Source: Peromyscus leucopus
Lineage: Eukaryota; Chordata; Mammalia; Rodentia; Cricetidae
DNA length: 64,000 bases
NCBI RefSeq assembly: GCF_004664715.2
Contig: NC_051063.1
Coordinates: forward strand, 70,170,518-70,234,517
Direction of reading: 5' to 3'
In this document: piece after piece, positions 11,507 through 22,952 of the stretch
Layout: the number at the start of each line of letters is the position of its first letter
Numbering within the stretch: position 1 is the stretch's first letter
Program-made: the position numbers and the translations under genes
Notes under the pieces: model-generated
Databases searched by the model: none
What the model was told of the DNA's origin: nothing
What the model saw: only the letters and a program-made list of their open reading frames with translations

Positions 11507-12365
11507 TAAAATAAAGGTATTCTTCATTTTCTTGTAAGGACAGTGTGCATAGATCAGTGTTTCTTTCTTTTAGAAATGATGGTCATATTTAAAAACCCTT
11601 GTGCCCACACCAGGGGTAGGAAATCCATCTTAGGAGTTCACTTTAGCATCCTTTGCCCAACATCTGTGCTGATCAAGAAGGAAGGACAGATGCTGAAAAT
11701 CACCAAATGTGCATAGGTCTCCACCCACTGGCGGTGCATGGTGGAGAACAATAGGTCCAGGATGGTCACCATGCCACTGGGATGGAATGGGTTTCTGAGT
11801 AACCCTCCCAGGTGTGAATTATGCAATTATTCACTCACCTCACTTAGGAAAAATCAATGCTCTCCTGGCATTGCCTGTCGACTTTAGAGTTCCTTCCTGA
11901 CCGACACCATTATTCTTTATTTCACTTCAGATAATCTTTCCGAGCGCTCCACTCACCAAGTAGAGATGCTGGGTGTCACACATTCTGCTGTCAGTTTTAG
12001 CAGAAAGGAAAACAACTCCCTAGCATGAAGTCTGGCTGGAGAACACGTGCTGTGGTCTGTTTCCGATGTGTTTTCAAGGGTTGACTCTCAGCTTGGGGAG
12101 GTAGACTAGGACCACTTTGAGGCAGGGAGGATGGGCAGGTGTTAGAGGTAGGAAAGCCATCTCCCATGGCAGCATGGGCTGGTCATGACCCAAAGTTACA
12201 GCTGATGGTTTCCCCAAGACACACACAGACATGACATGCCACAAAAGTCACCACTGGGCCCCTCCTGGGCTAAAAGTATTTAATTGACCTTGAAGACTTG
12301 ACATTTATTATGGATTTGTTGAAAATATTTTAAAAATTGAAGATTTTTCTCAAAATATTCAGACT
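11507..12365. other. Unique sequence
   Basis: No repeat or exon recognised. Confidence 0.45.
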
Positions 12366-12375
12366 GAGAATTTCT

Positions 12376-12652
12376 TTTACTTTTTATTTTAGATTTATTT
12401 ATTTTATGTGTATGAGTATTATACCTGCATGTCTGTATATATGTATGTGTGTATGAGTCACATATGGCAATATATAGGTATGTATGTATTACATATGGTA
12501 CCTGGTGCCTGTGGAGGTCAGAATTGGGCACTGGATCCCCTGGAACTAGATTTGCAGATGGTGGTGAGTCACAATATTGGTGCTGGGAACAGAACCCAGG
12601 TCTTCTGTGGGAACAAGTTCTCTTAACCACCATGTCATCTCCCCAGACCCAA
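12376..12652 (-). mobile_element. B3-type SINE, antisense, with TSD
   Basis: Plus strand runs from agatttatttattttatgtg through gcctgtggaggtcagaattg and gctgggaacagaacccagg to ctcttaaccaccatgtcatc. Flanked by the 10-bp duplication gagaatttct at 12366-12375 and 12653-12662. Confidence 0.88.
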
Positions 12653-12662
12653 GAGAATTTCT

Positions 12663-13364
12663 CTTTAAAAACCAGAAGATATGAAAACCCCCGACTTATG
12701 CTGAATTGAGCTGAGTCAGCTGAACTGCACAGGGCCATTCCTAGGCAAGGGCCTGTTCAGTTAGGCATACTCCAGCTGCCTGCCTTTCATATCTGTGGCA
12801 CCTTCTTGTGGGTGATTTGTCTTCTTGTGACCCTGGTACCTGGTCCATGTAAGATGACAGCCAGATGACTCGGCAGCATGCTGAGTCCTTCAAGGAAGGT
12901 CAAGTTGGTATCAGCTTTCAGGGTGTCCTTTCTACTTTTATTTGAGAAAGGATTTTCCTGAAAGTAATGGCACTGCTAATGAAAATTGATTTTTCTTTCC
13001 AACAGTTTATTTTCCAGGGAACAAACACAGGAAACTGGTAAGCATATGCGTTAATGGAGATAGCAGGGGTGTGTAGAAGATGAATCTGACCCCTGTGGCG
13101 GGGAGGGGGACATATTAGCTTTCAGTCTCGGTGGTGAGCCCTTGACTTGGTCACAAGGGATGGGTTGATTTGTAGCTTCTGTAAGGTTAGGGTGGTAGTG
13201 AGAAAGTGGGTCCATCATGACCTTGCTTTTCTCCCCGTGGTGCCCATGCCCACAGCTGCACAGCCCTCCTCACATTGAACTACAGGAAAATTTCAATTAG
13301 CTACTTCTTTCCAAATGTCAACCATTGAGTACCTAGTAACATCCCACATTTGCAGGTGCTTAAG
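12663..13364. other. Unique intronic sequence with candidate exon
   Basis: No repeats recognised; holds the 13006-13037 exon candidate. Confidence 0.45.
13006..13037 (+). CDS. Candidate small upstream exon of the same gene
   Basis: A 32-bp interval has unusually good splice signals: a ctaat branch-like motif at about 12977-12981, the tract ttgatttttctttccaacag, then a GAAACTG|gtaagc donor. A nested acceptor (ttattttccag, ending 13017) would give a 20-bp version. Its last base G plus the GA that opens the exon at 40525 makes a Gly codon. The joined frame reads (x)LFSREQTQETG-LLDTCYS without a stop. Ten open codons have a good chance of arising randomly, so the support is the splice signals and the phase match. 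It could be a cryptic exon or an exon of a non-coding transcript. Confidence 0.38.
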
Positions 13365-13580
13365 ACACACCAGCGCTGACGTTAAGTACTTTATCTGAGA
13401 GGACTCACTGCACCCTCTCAATAACCCATTGAGGAAGGTATGTCAATCATCCCGCTTTTCAGATGAGAGAACAGAGCTGGAGGAATGCTTGGCTATCTGT
13501 CAACAGCCAGAGCCAGCAAGTTTGAAGAGTTACAGACCAGACCTTCTGAGGTCTGAGCAGTGTAGTACTTGAGTGGTTTG
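13365..13580 (+). mobile_element. MIR SINE
   Basis: Sense MIR order: cgctgacgttaagtacttta, ataacccattgaggaaggta, cttttcagatgagagaacag, then a gagccagcaagtttgaa-like 3' part. Confidence 0.75.
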
Positions 13581-13905
13581 ACTTTATTATATCCACTTTG
13601 TGGAGCCACACACTATACATCATAGTGTAAGTTAATATATGTGTACATTTTTATTGCTTGTGTAGTTGTTGGCACAAATCATGTCTCTGGAATTTATGGG
13701 TGGTGTAAAAAGTGTTCAAGGGTAATTAGAGACCAATTGGTCATTTAGTTTCTTTTCTGGGGCTCTCAGCATAACCAACAACACACATTGCTAGATTTTT
13801 TTTAATTGTTTCACTTTGTAAACAAATAAAATATTTGTGGGCATATATAGCTAAGACTTGTGTGGAATTATGTCTTCTAAGTGAAGGTGATGGACACAAG
13901 GATTG
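13581..13905. other. Unique AT-rich sequence
   Basis: Nothing recognised. Confidence 0.4.
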
Positions 13906-13975
13906 TGCACTTCAAAGATTTATTTTAATTTTATGTCTGTGTTTTTTCTACTTGTACATATGTCCACCACATGAG
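13906..13975 (-). mobile_element. B3-type SINE 3' fragment cut by an LTR
   Basis: caaagatttattttaattttatg and tgtccaccacatgagtg match the 3' part of an antisense B3; the LTR at 13976 follows directly. Confidence 0.55.
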
Positions 13976-14470
13976 TGTAGCCACAAGTTTTCTTAGGTCC
14001 TGCGTTCCTCCAGTTCTGCCTGGCCCCTGCAGTCTTTCAGTCACTTATAATAATCATCAGAGGCTTAATATTAATTATCAATGACATGGTCTATGGCAGG
14101 CCTCTGTCTAGCTAGCTCTTTCATCTTATATTAACCCATTTCTATTATTCTATGTATTGCCACATGGCCATGGCATTACCCGTCTGCTGGCATGTCGCTC
14201 CTTGGACAGCAGGCTAGCATCTCCTCTACCTCTGCCTTTCTTCTTTGTGTCTCTCTTGGATTTCCTGCCTGGCTATAATCTGACTCACCATAGGCCAGAG
14301 CAGTTTTTTTTATTAACCAATCATAGCGACAGATATTCACAGCATACAGAAAGACATCCCACAGCACTTCTCCTTTTCTGTCTAATCAAAACGGAATGTT
14401 TTGATTAACTTTTTAATTAATTTAATTAATTAAATGTTTAACTTTAGCATAGTAAAATTACATATAATAG
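13976..14470 (+). mobile_element. LTR (copy A) with short internal remnant
   Basis: LTR 13976-14366, TG...CA ends, related to those at 26702 and 49120. Shared blocks: agaggcttaatattaattat, cattagcc-type ccatttctattattctatg, and the end agcatacagaaagacatccc. The next ~100 bp (to tagcatagtaaaattacat) look like adjoining internal retroviral sequence. No coding remnant seen. An old endogenous retrovirus fragment. Confidence 0.72.
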
Positions 14471-14669
14471 AACAGTGAGGCTGTGTGTTTGCATGTGAGG
14501 GTTATAAGTATGCACACTGTAGTCATATGTGTGCACACTTGTGTATGTTATGTGTATATGTGTTTATGTATATGTGCTTGTGTGTGTAAACTTGTATGTT
14601 TAGCATGTTGTGGTCATGGAAGGTGTGAGGCTGTGTGTTTGCTAAATAAAGGAAAGACAGCATCTTGTC
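14471..14669. repeat. TG/TA-rich low-complexity sequence
   Basis: Irregular run of tgtgtgt and gtatatgtg words; short frames here are artefacts. Confidence 0.6.
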
Positions 14670-15930
14670 ATTCCTTTGTACAATGAGGTAAGTTCCACTC
14701 AGCATCATCTTAAGCAGTTCGTTGTGCAGTGTTGAGCAACTTCTACGTCTATCTAGTTTCAAAAGATTTTAATTACCTCCAAAGACAGCCTTCCATTAAT
14801 ATGTGGTCATCCCTCTCCATCAGGCCCTGAGAATGATGAACCCACTCTTCTCTGGGGATTCACCTAGTCTGGGTGTCCTGTATAAGGGAGTGCTCTCATC
14901 TGACTTACCAAGTTTGGCAGCATTCTCTAGCATCCTGGTTTTTAGGTTTAGCCACAGTAGCACGTAGTACTTCATTCCTTTTTGTGCTTAAATAGTACTC
15001 CCTTGCGTGTAGGCACAGCAGCTTGTTTACCATCATTGTTCACAGACTGAGGTTTGGTTCCACCTTTAAGCTGCTGTGCACAGTGCTGTGAGAATGCTTT
15101 TGTGACTGTTGCCAAGAACCCAGCCACTCTGTGTTTAACTCTTTGGGGTGGTGCCAAAGTGCCACAGCCTTTGCACCCCCTTGCATCCCATCCACAACGC
15201 ACGGGGTTGCCATTTCCCCGCAGCCTACTGGCACTTGCTACTTTCTGTCTTAGTAAACAGCCCGACAGGAGTGAAATGGTGTCTCATTGTGTTTGTTTGT
15301 TTTTATACTCTAGTCACCCAGGCTGGCCCTTGAACCCATAGCAATCCCTCTGCCTCCATCTCCTAGTGCTCAGATTATGCTACCACACCCAATTTCACTA
15401 TGGTTTTCATTTATTGTTGTAGATTTTTGTCAGTAAATGTCTACTGAGTTTCCCTTCCTGTGTCTACGTTGACTTGCTAACCGTTTTATTGTTGAGTATG
15501 GAGAGATCTTTACACCTCACACCTCCCATGACCACAACATGATCCTATCGGATACAGGATTTGTGATACCCCAACCTGGAGGTTGTCCTTTTCTCTCTTG
15601 ATGTCCTCTGATACAGAAGCTTCACTCTGTCACATCCCTCTACTGTTTTGTAGATCTCTAATTGTTAAGCAGCTCTGGTCATTATCTTCTCAACATTCAG
15701 TATCATATTGTAGGTCCTCATTCAGTTTTTCTAAGGTGTTTATTCTAATAGGCTCATGAGAATTGCTTTTATGCTTTAGATTTTAATATTTTATTCCAGT
15801 CTATTGCAGTTTATAATTTTGCATGTATGTTATTTGTTATATAAAAATGACTCATTACTTCATAGTCCAATTATTAATCTTTTATAACCTCTTGAAGCTC
15901 CAATATCACCCAGTAATACTTGGGTGTTAA
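14670..15930 (-). mobile_element. Ancient L1 3' region, antisense, split by B1
   Basis: Landmarks of reversed L1 3' sequence: tcctttgtacaatgaggtaa, agtacttcattcctttttgtgc, gtttggttccacctttaagc, then beyond the B1 acagaagcttcactctgtcac. Edges uncertain. Confidence 0.6.
15296..15392 (-). mobile_element. Old B1 fragment, antisense
   Basis: tcacccaggctggcccttgaac, ctgcctccatctcctagtgc and a gattatgctaccacaccc end. Confidence 0.7.
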
Positions 15931-16138
15931 CTCAGTGTGCTCTTCTGGACTGAGGTGTCTTCTGAGACAGAGCACCAGCTTAGCGTTCTCAAGGCCCTGA
16001 GGTCAGTTTCCAGTTCTACAAACAAAGAAGCCAATGAACAAACACTTCTATCATTCTAAATTCTTTTTTGCATCTTTATTTTTGTATTTTTAAATATTTA
16101 AAATGTAACACTGAGTGTGGCTTTAAATATAGATGCAA

Positions 16139-16362
16139 GGGCCTGGAGAGATAGCTCAGTGGTTAAGAGCACGAGCTGCTCTTGCAGAGGGCCCAGGTTC
16201 GATTCTCAGCACCCACATGGCAGCTCTCAAGCACCTGTAATTCCATTTCCAGGGAAACTGACTCCCTCTTTTGACCCTCTACAGGTACTAGGCATGCACG
16301 TGGCGCACAGACCTGCATGCAGACCAAACACTCATATGCATAAAATAAAAATGAAAGATACA
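16139..16362 (+). mobile_element. B3 SINE, sense, nearly full length
   Basis: Starts agggcctggagagatagctc and contains gttaagagcacgagctgctc and a box-B-like ggttcgattctcagcac. It ends in cataaaataaaaatgaaag. Low divergence for this family. Confidence 0.88.
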
Positions 16363-16950
16363 TAAATGTAGGCTGTGGCATGATCTTATTCCTAAACACA
16401 TTACTACTTTCTACGCTTCTCTGCTCTTTGGCTTGAGATCTCTTGCTCATAAACTAAATTCTTGAAAATTGCTCTCTACTATGTTTTCCTGGTCTGTCCA
16501 TCTCTTCCTGGGCTGAGACCACATCCTTACTTGATACCACTCTGAAGTAAGCTTTGATAAGTGGTGTTGCCATCATCTACTCTCTCTGTACATCTTTAAA
16601 ATAACCCTGACTCTTTCAGTGTGTTCTCTTTCCTACATACCTTCACAGTTTAGATTAGGGGCTAAATACGGAATCATATAAATCAATTTGGGCAAGATGG
16701 ATTTCCATCCTCTTTGCATCCAGGAACATGTCACACCTCCGATGTTTAGTGTTTCTTTCATTTTTCTCTGGTATGATTTTACCACACTTTAAATGCAGAT
16801 TGTGCATATTTCATTTTTGAGGTGTTTCCAGATATTCTGGCATTTTGTTACTAGTGTTAATTTGTTTTCTCCTAGTGTTTTCTTGTTGAATACTGCTGCT
16901 CTTCATGGGTTGCTGTCCTTTGACTCTGGCTCAATGGCTCCCACTCTCTT
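16363..16950 (-). mobile_element. Degraded antisense L1, tentative
   Basis: Phrases such as atcaatttgggcaagatgga and tttgttactagtgttaattt resemble reversed L1 3' sequence. Weak. Confidence 0.4.
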
Positions 16951-17142
16951 TTTAATAATTTATTTTTTAATTTATGTGTCTATATTCCTACAGATGTATA
17001 GGGGCCTGTAGAGGCCAGGACAGGGCATCAGATCTTCTGGATTTGGAATTATAGGCAGGCATGAGTTGCCTGAGTTGGGAATTAAACTTGGGTCCTGGGA
17101 AAGAGCTACAGGCTCCCTTAGCTGTGAGCATCTCTCCAGCCC
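16951..17142 (-). mobile_element. B2/B3-type SINE, antisense
   Basis: tttaataatttattttttaa tail, gcctgtagaggccaggacag, ends tgagcatctctccagccc. Confidence 0.82.
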
Positions 17143-17646
17143 ACCTCCCATTCTTTGGTCTCACTGCTCATGGGTCCTGTGGTCTTGCTTCCCAGCTTCT
17201 GATGTCTTGTTTGGCTTTTCATAACTTGCCACATTGAGCCTCACTGTCTGTAATGAGTCCCCCCAATCCCTAAGTCATATAACATATTTAATAAGTACCT
17301 GCTGGAAAAAATAATTCACAGACTTTTAGAGTATGTTGCTTTTAGAATTTTTGCCCATTTAATAGAAATTACCAAAACCCATTACATTTATGTTGCTTTA
17401 TTTTCAATTTTTCTGAGATTTTAATGTTTGGCCATTTTGTTCTAGTTATGGGATGGATTTACTTCTACACCATTTAGCCTGTGTGAGTAGAAGAGGAGAA
17501 AATGCAAGACAAGTGCATTTATTCCTGTCACCTTGAATTTTAAATAAGAGCAGTAGCTGGAGGAGACTGCTTTGAATGAAACCTTTGTCCTGCCATAAAG
17601 TATGATCGAAGAGGCTCCCATGAGCAATTAAGAATCCTTACCTGGT
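17143..17646. other. Unique sequence
   Basis: Nothing recognised. Confidence 0.4.

Positions 17647-17647
<1 letters not shown>

Positions 17648-17702
<55 letters not shown>
17648..17702. repeat. (CA)n microsatellite
   Basis: Uninterrupted for about 27 units. Confidence 0.97.
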
Positions 17703-17704
<2 letters not shown>

Positions 17705-18624
17705 CTATTTCAGCCTCTCGGTTGCAGAACAAGACCCTGGCAGGGATGTGTTATTCCATTGATGGCAGGTCTCTTTCCCCTGCTAAATACACTAATCCTA
17801 ACTACAGCAGGGTTTCTGAGTATTCTGATGTGAAAAGCACTTCCAGGTACCCCCACAAGCCATCGTGGTGCAAAGGTCCCTGAGAACTGTTCTGTTCAGT
17901 GTCCGGACTGCGGGGCCTCCTCGAGCCTCATACTCCCTGGAGCCCCGGAGGTTTAATCAACTTCAAAGCTAATTTAGCTCCAGGCTCAGCTTTCTGTAGC
18001 AAGAGTCTCTTGCCATCAGCAAAGACCAGTTCCTGGCAGCAGCTCAGCTGGCAAGATGCCTCCCACCATCATATTAAATATTTCATAATGCTTTGGCTTG
18101 GGGTTTTCCCTGCCTAGTTAGCAGATGGCCTTGCTTTTACTTACTTGGAGGGGGAACCCCTTCAAGTCTAGAACAAGAAGAGGCCAAAGGCAAGGGTCAC
18201 AGTATGGGCTTCCAGATAGAGCTTCTTTTGTTTAAATTTCCACCCCTTTACTTGGGGGCTGGAGGAGCCGCGGCCATTTATTTGCTTCTGTGAGCCACGG
18301 CTTTCTGAAATGTCAAATAGTTAGATGAGAAAAGGTGACAAGGACCTATGACCACAGGTGCCAAGTGCACACTTCTCAGAGATCCAGGACAAAATGCCAT
18401 AACAGTGAAGAGGCTGAGACAGACATAGAAAAACTCTCAGACACAGACAAACTCATGCCTGTAACTTGCCAGATAGCCAAGCTCAAGCTAATAGCAAGGT
18501 TGGTTGATTCCTTCCAACATCCAGGAATCTGCCTCAGGCCTCTGTCAGGATTCTAGTGGCTTCTAAGTAATCATTGGGATCCCTTGTCTGGTAGAAACAT
18601 CACCTCATCTATACTCATATCATT
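17703..18624. other. Unique sequence, possible conserved block
   Basis: No repeats. 17895-18110 passes from GC-rich sequence to an AT core (tattaaatatttcataatgc); see findings. Confidence 0.45.
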
Positions 18625-18627
18625 TTG

Positions 18628-18836
18628 CTTTTGAGGCAGTCTTGTGTAGCCGAGGCTGGCCTCAAGCTCATCAAATAGGCAAGCATGACTTTTTATTAAG
18701 CCAAAACTTTCTGATCATCTGCCTCTGTTTTCTGAGTGCTGGGATTATGGGTGTGTGCCACTATGCTTGGATTTTGCAGCGCCAGGGATCCAACTAAGGG
18801 CTTCGTGCTGGGCAATCACTCTACCAACCGGCCCCT
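18628..18836 (-). mobile_element. B1 plus ID-like composite SINE, antisense
   Basis: gaggcagtcttgtgtagccg, aggctggcctcaagctcatc, tgctgggattatgggtgtg, then an ID-like head (gccagggatccaactaaggg...accaaccggcccc). An unrelated ~40-bp segment sits inside the B1 part. Confidence 0.62.
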
Positions 18837-18959
18837 TCGCTGGCATCTCCACTTGTCATGTTCCTTCTATGTTTCTGCCTCCAGTTTTCCACTTTTACAC
18901 ACTAGTCAGATTTTAGGAACCACCCTGCCCAAGACCTCATTTGAACCTTGTTTATGTCT

Positions 18960-19075
18960 TTAAGACATAATCTGCCCACATAGGATCACAATGAGGTGCT
19001 GGAACTAGTATTTGAACACAAGGGTTTTGAGAGCACACAGTTCAACCCACAACAACAGTCAATAAACATGATGAA
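18960..19075 (+). mobile_element. MIR fragment, tentative
   Basis: ggatcacaatgaggtgctgg and ctagtatttgaacacaaggg resemble the MIR 3' half. Confidence 0.45.
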
Positions 19076-19239
19076 TGTCAATTTTTTTTTTTTCAGGAAG
19101 ATGCCACAGCCTGGGGAATCAAGTTCGTATGAAAGAGTGCAATCTATGTCGAGGAGAAATCAAAGAACCATAGACAGGAAGGAGTTAGCAGCTGTTGAAC
19201 CAAACTGTAGGGAAACTTGAAAGTGGTAGGAACCTGGGG

Positions 19240-20284
19240 CTCTAAATCTTGCAAGAGAATGATCTGTGAAGCTGGGATCAGAGGCCTCTGGGCTCCTTGT
19301 GCACCACAGGGTTGACATCTAAGGAGGCGCTCCATCTGTGGGATATGTTCCATTTTCGTGGGCCAGGTAACCCATGGAGCCGGGACTGAGGGGATTTCCA
19401 GGTTTCTAAGCAACAGCATTTACCTTCCCTGGGAAGTGCCCTGCCCCCTTGTCCAAACATCTCTCTTTAGGTAAAAGCTACCTTGGGACCATTGATGACC
19501 GTTTACAACGTCTTTTCCATGTGTGCTATCAGCTACAGGAAGCCCTCCTGTTGGACGGGACTGGCTGAACTTCTTTGCCAGACCTTGGCTGTTTTTCTCA
19601 TTAAATTGTGTTAGAACATCTGGGAGACTTGACTCAGGGTCCTCAGAAGAAGTGGCCCTTGAGGATCTATGAGCTGCACAGCGTAGGTGTGATATCAAGC
19701 CACCTTCCTTCTTTCAAATTCTATGTGCAAGTGATAAAAAAGCAATTACTTCTTATCTGAGTTGGGAAAGAAGATAAGTGCTGACCTCACTTTCAGGCCT
19801 CAGGATTTTTACTCTCCTGTGTTTGTTAAATCTCAATGTACCTGTGGCCCTAGGCCTGGCCAAGGGAATGGTAGAATTGCCTAATCCAACCCTCTGTGGC
19901 CTTATGTTTTGGGAGAGACACAAAGCTCTTGTGAGCAATGACCCCTGAACCTCTGAGCCTGGCTGGGCCCCTCACCTGTGGGATTTTCAGGGGACTTTTG
20001 AGTGGGGGACATTTTTTTTTTTTAATCAGAGTCAGACAGGGTTGTGGATGACTCAAGAGCATCTGGTTGGTGAGCACACAGCTGAACTTCATCCCTGGTC
20101 TTAGGTTGGAAGGACAGGATGAAAGTGCTTTGTTTCAGTGAAGTCGGCTTAGCTTGGAGGGGCTGTGAACACATTTGGAGACCCTGGGTCTGGCTTGAAT
20201 TCCTTTCCTCCAGCTGCCCTGAGTCTCAGCTTCCCTTTTTTACATTTAATTGAGTTTAATTCATGCTTTGTTTGTTTTCCTTTC
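19240..20284. other. Unique sequence
   Basis: No repeat recognised. A minus-strand frame runs 19698 to 19144 with one stop, with no known similarity. Confidence 0.45.
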
Positions 20285-20286
20285 TT

Positions 20287-20412
20287 TTTAAGATAGAATT
20301 TCTCTGTGTAGCATGAGCTGGACTGGAACTCAATACATAGAGCAGGCTAGCTTCACCCAGCCTTACCTCCTCAGTGCTGGGATTGAAGGTTTGCACCATT
20401 ATACCAGATCTT
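20287..20412 (-). mobile_element. B1 SINE, antisense
   Basis: aagatagaatttctctgtgtagc, ctggaactcaatacatagagc, tgctgggattgaaggtttgc. Confidence 0.78.
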
Positions 20413-20432
20413 TTTGGTGGTTGTGCTTTTTG

Positions 20433-20573
20433 TTTGTTTGTTTTGAGATAGTCACGTGTAGTGCACACTGACTTCTATGGCTGCTATGTAGCCAAGGATA
20501 GCCCTGAACTCCTGCTCCTCCTGGCCCTAGCTCTAAGTGCTATACTTTGTATACTACCATCCCTGGTTCCTCT
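20433..20573 (-). mobile_element. Degraded B1-like SINE, antisense
   Basis: gttttgagatagtcacgtgtag, tgtagccaaggatagccctg, and a ccatccctggttc end. More diverged than its neighbour. Confidence 0.55.
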
Positions 20574-21224
20574 TCTTTAAAATGGGGTCCCACAGAAATA
20601 AGGACTATGGAGATGATAGTGCAGGTCAGCTCCTTCACAGTGCTCGCATACTCAGGGAAGCAGGGCATCCTGACCTTCCCTTGAAGTCTTAGCAGCACCA
20701 AGACCAGGGCTGAGACTGAGTGAGGCTTGCCAGTGGATACTTTTTTATGCTGTGTGGTATGAGAAAGACCCCTTCCCCATCCACCTGTGCCCACATCTAG
20801 AGGAAGGATGTTTGTATCCAAGAATAGAAGAGATTGTTTCCAGATTGAGGAGGGCCCCTGCACAGTGCTCACCACAGAGCCCTCTGGGAAATGGGTAACA
20901 AAGTACTGCTATTGGCTGTGGTGCTCCTGTGACCCCATGGTCCTGCTCAGAGCTGGAGCAAACTGTGGGTACAAGCCAAGGTTCTGCGCCACTGTCACAA
21001 CCTCAGGGACCCACAGTGCCTGGCTCAGCTTGTTTCTGGGTAAGAGCAGCCACGGGCAAGGATCTGAGTACCCATGCCTCTTGTGGCAGGTGTTCTGGGG
21101 CAGCCCTGGTTTTCCGGGCTTTATGATTCACTGATATTCATGCTGTGTTCCCTAATGAGGAGGTTCAGGAGGGAAAGGCCTGCAGGCTAAGGGTGATGAA
21201 AATGTGCTGCTGCTGCCTAGTTAG
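20574..21224. other. Unique sequence
   Basis: Nothing recognised. Confidence 0.4.
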
Positions 21225-21405
21225 GAGATAGCTATGATTTCTCCATGTTGACTTCCAACTGGAAAATATATATATATGCGCCACCATGAATTTTAAACTT
21301 CTTAGAACTATAAACCCATATAAACTCTTTCGTCTATAAGTTGCCTCGGTCATGGTGTTTTATATCTCAGCAACAGAAAAGTAATTAATACATCATCTAT
21401 GCTAG
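21225..21405 (+). repeat. Fragment related to the 450-bp dispersed repeat
   Basis: Ends tcggtcatggtgttttatatctcagcaac-type (given in part), the same closing pattern as the copies at 4176 and 45218. Confidence 0.55.
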
Positions 21406-21484
21406 GGTTCAGGATTTTGAAACTATGGTTGCTTTGGGGCCACCCACACTTCTGTAAGTAACCCCTCACCCATTCTTTATAAGT

Positions 21485-21508
21485 AAGTCCAATAAACTAA
21501 TTGGACTT
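21485..21508. repeat. Perfect 9-bp hairpin
   Basis: aagtccaat, 6-nt loop aaacta, attggactt. Confidence 0.85.
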
Positions 21509-21529
21509 GAGTGCATCATTTCTTTAGTC

Positions 21530-21751
21530 CACTGGTTCTCAACTTTTCTGATGCTGTGACTCTTTAATATAGTTTCTCATGCTGTGGTGACCCCCCAACC
21601 ATAAAATTATTTCCGTTGCTACTTCATAACTATAATTCTTCTACTATTATGAATCATGATGTAAATGTCTATGCAGATGGTCTTAGGCAACCGTGGTGGA
21701 AGGGTCATTCAGTCCCCGAAGGGGTCATGGCTCACAGGTTGAGTACCCATG
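21530..21751 (+). mobile_element. URR1-like non-autonomous hAT transposon
   Basis: Begins cactggttctcaacttttct and ends ggttgagtacccatg, decayed inverted ends of the hAT (Charlie) type. The interior has accataaaattatttccgttg and ttcataactataattct. Flanked by ctttagtc (21522-21529) and ctttagtg (21752-21759), an 8-bp target duplication with one mismatch as expected for hAT. Confidence 0.85.
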
Positions 21752-21759
21752 CTTTAGTG

Positions 21760-22127
21760 TTTCCTTGATGCCCCATCTGTGCTGACATCTCCCCAGTAAA
21801 ACAAGGCAAAACAAAGCAAGAGGCCTCCATGAGCCTCAAGCTGGCAAGCACTAGTCATTGCACAAGAGGGTAGAAGGATGGAGAAACAGCAGGCTCATGC
21901 CTCTCACAGTAGGCTCTGGCATGCCTTCTCCATCTCCTTTATGCAGCTTCTGCTGCAAGCTTGTTCCAGTACCCACAGGGTCTGGGTCTCCTAGGAAAGA
22001 TGCTATCTGAACACTCTGGACTGAGTCTCTCACTGGAGACCCAGAGCTTGTCATTCAGCCCAGCTCAGCAAACATTTAATTAGCTCTTATCCCTGTTGGC
22101 AGCTGCTGCTCCTTAGCTTCTGCAATG
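21760..22127. other. Unique sequence
   Basis: Nothing recognised. Confidence 0.4.
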
Positions 22128-22285
22128 TGGCAGGCACTTGTGCTAAGAACTTTCCAGGCAGTAATCAACTCCAGAAAGGGAATGGGAGTCATTTTCTCAT
22201 TTACAGAAGAAGAGGGGCATTGACAGGGCCAGGATGCTGAAGTCATAGCTGGTGGTAGGCCTGTGTTGAACCCAATTCCTGGTAG
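22128..22285 (+). mobile_element. MIR SINE
   Basis: ggcaggcacttgtgctaaga, cattttctcatttacagaag, ggcctgtgttgaacccaatt: sense MIR order. Confidence 0.72.
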
Positions 22286-22952
22286 CCTTACCTCCTCGAG
22301 CCCAGGACCAGTGACTCCTGCCAAAGGGAGGGGGCTGCAGTGCATCCAGAGAGGCAACTATGTAGCTGCTGCAGTGTGACATGGGGACAGAAGCATGGAA
22401 CAACTGAAATAGTTGATGTTGGGGCAAAAGCTCCTTGGAAGAACCTGAACCAATCCTTAAATGGTAGGGTAGATTTCTCTGAGTTGGCTAATGTCTATGG
22501 ACTTAGAAAAGCTGTCATTTTTGGCCTTCAGTGTGCAGGGCTAAAGTATGTAGCCTGACTAGGAGGAGATTAAGTACATTGTCTGTGAAGCTAAGTGTGA
22601 ACCCCACACTTCCACAGTTGGGAGTTGGGTGAGGTTAACATGACAGAAGCATTTGCTTCATGCTCACTCAGAGGAAGCTGAGTCCAGACTTCACTGACTG
22701 GGAGTTGAATTGGGGTGACTCTTCTTTGAGCAGGTCCAGGGAAGTACCCATGCTAAATCCTAGAGAGAGGGCTTAAGGTTGCTTTCAGTGAGGTTTCTAG
22801 AGCCAAGAGCAGTGATGGGGAAAGGGATAAAGATGCAGTTGGAATTGCTACCAATTGATGGAGGGCAGCTTCAGCTCCTAGCTTCTGTGCCCTCAGGGAA
22901 AATTGTGTTTACAATGAAAATGCAAAAACTGAGCATTGAAGGTCCTCTGAGT
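22286..22952. other. Unique sequence
   Basis: No repeat or exon recognised. Confidence 0.4.

Noticed and set aside
10655..11537. Matching peptide frames on opposite strands (MKILKLNMRM...)
   Set aside because: They are the two arms of the inverted duplication; identical peptides follow from DNA identity and do not show coding.
12280..12738. 152-codon minus frame
   Set aside because: Mostly inside a B3 SINE with clear target-site duplications.
16139..16362. tRNA-like promoter boxes
   Set aside because: Part of a B3 SINE, not a tRNA gene; the same holds for other SINE heads in the window.
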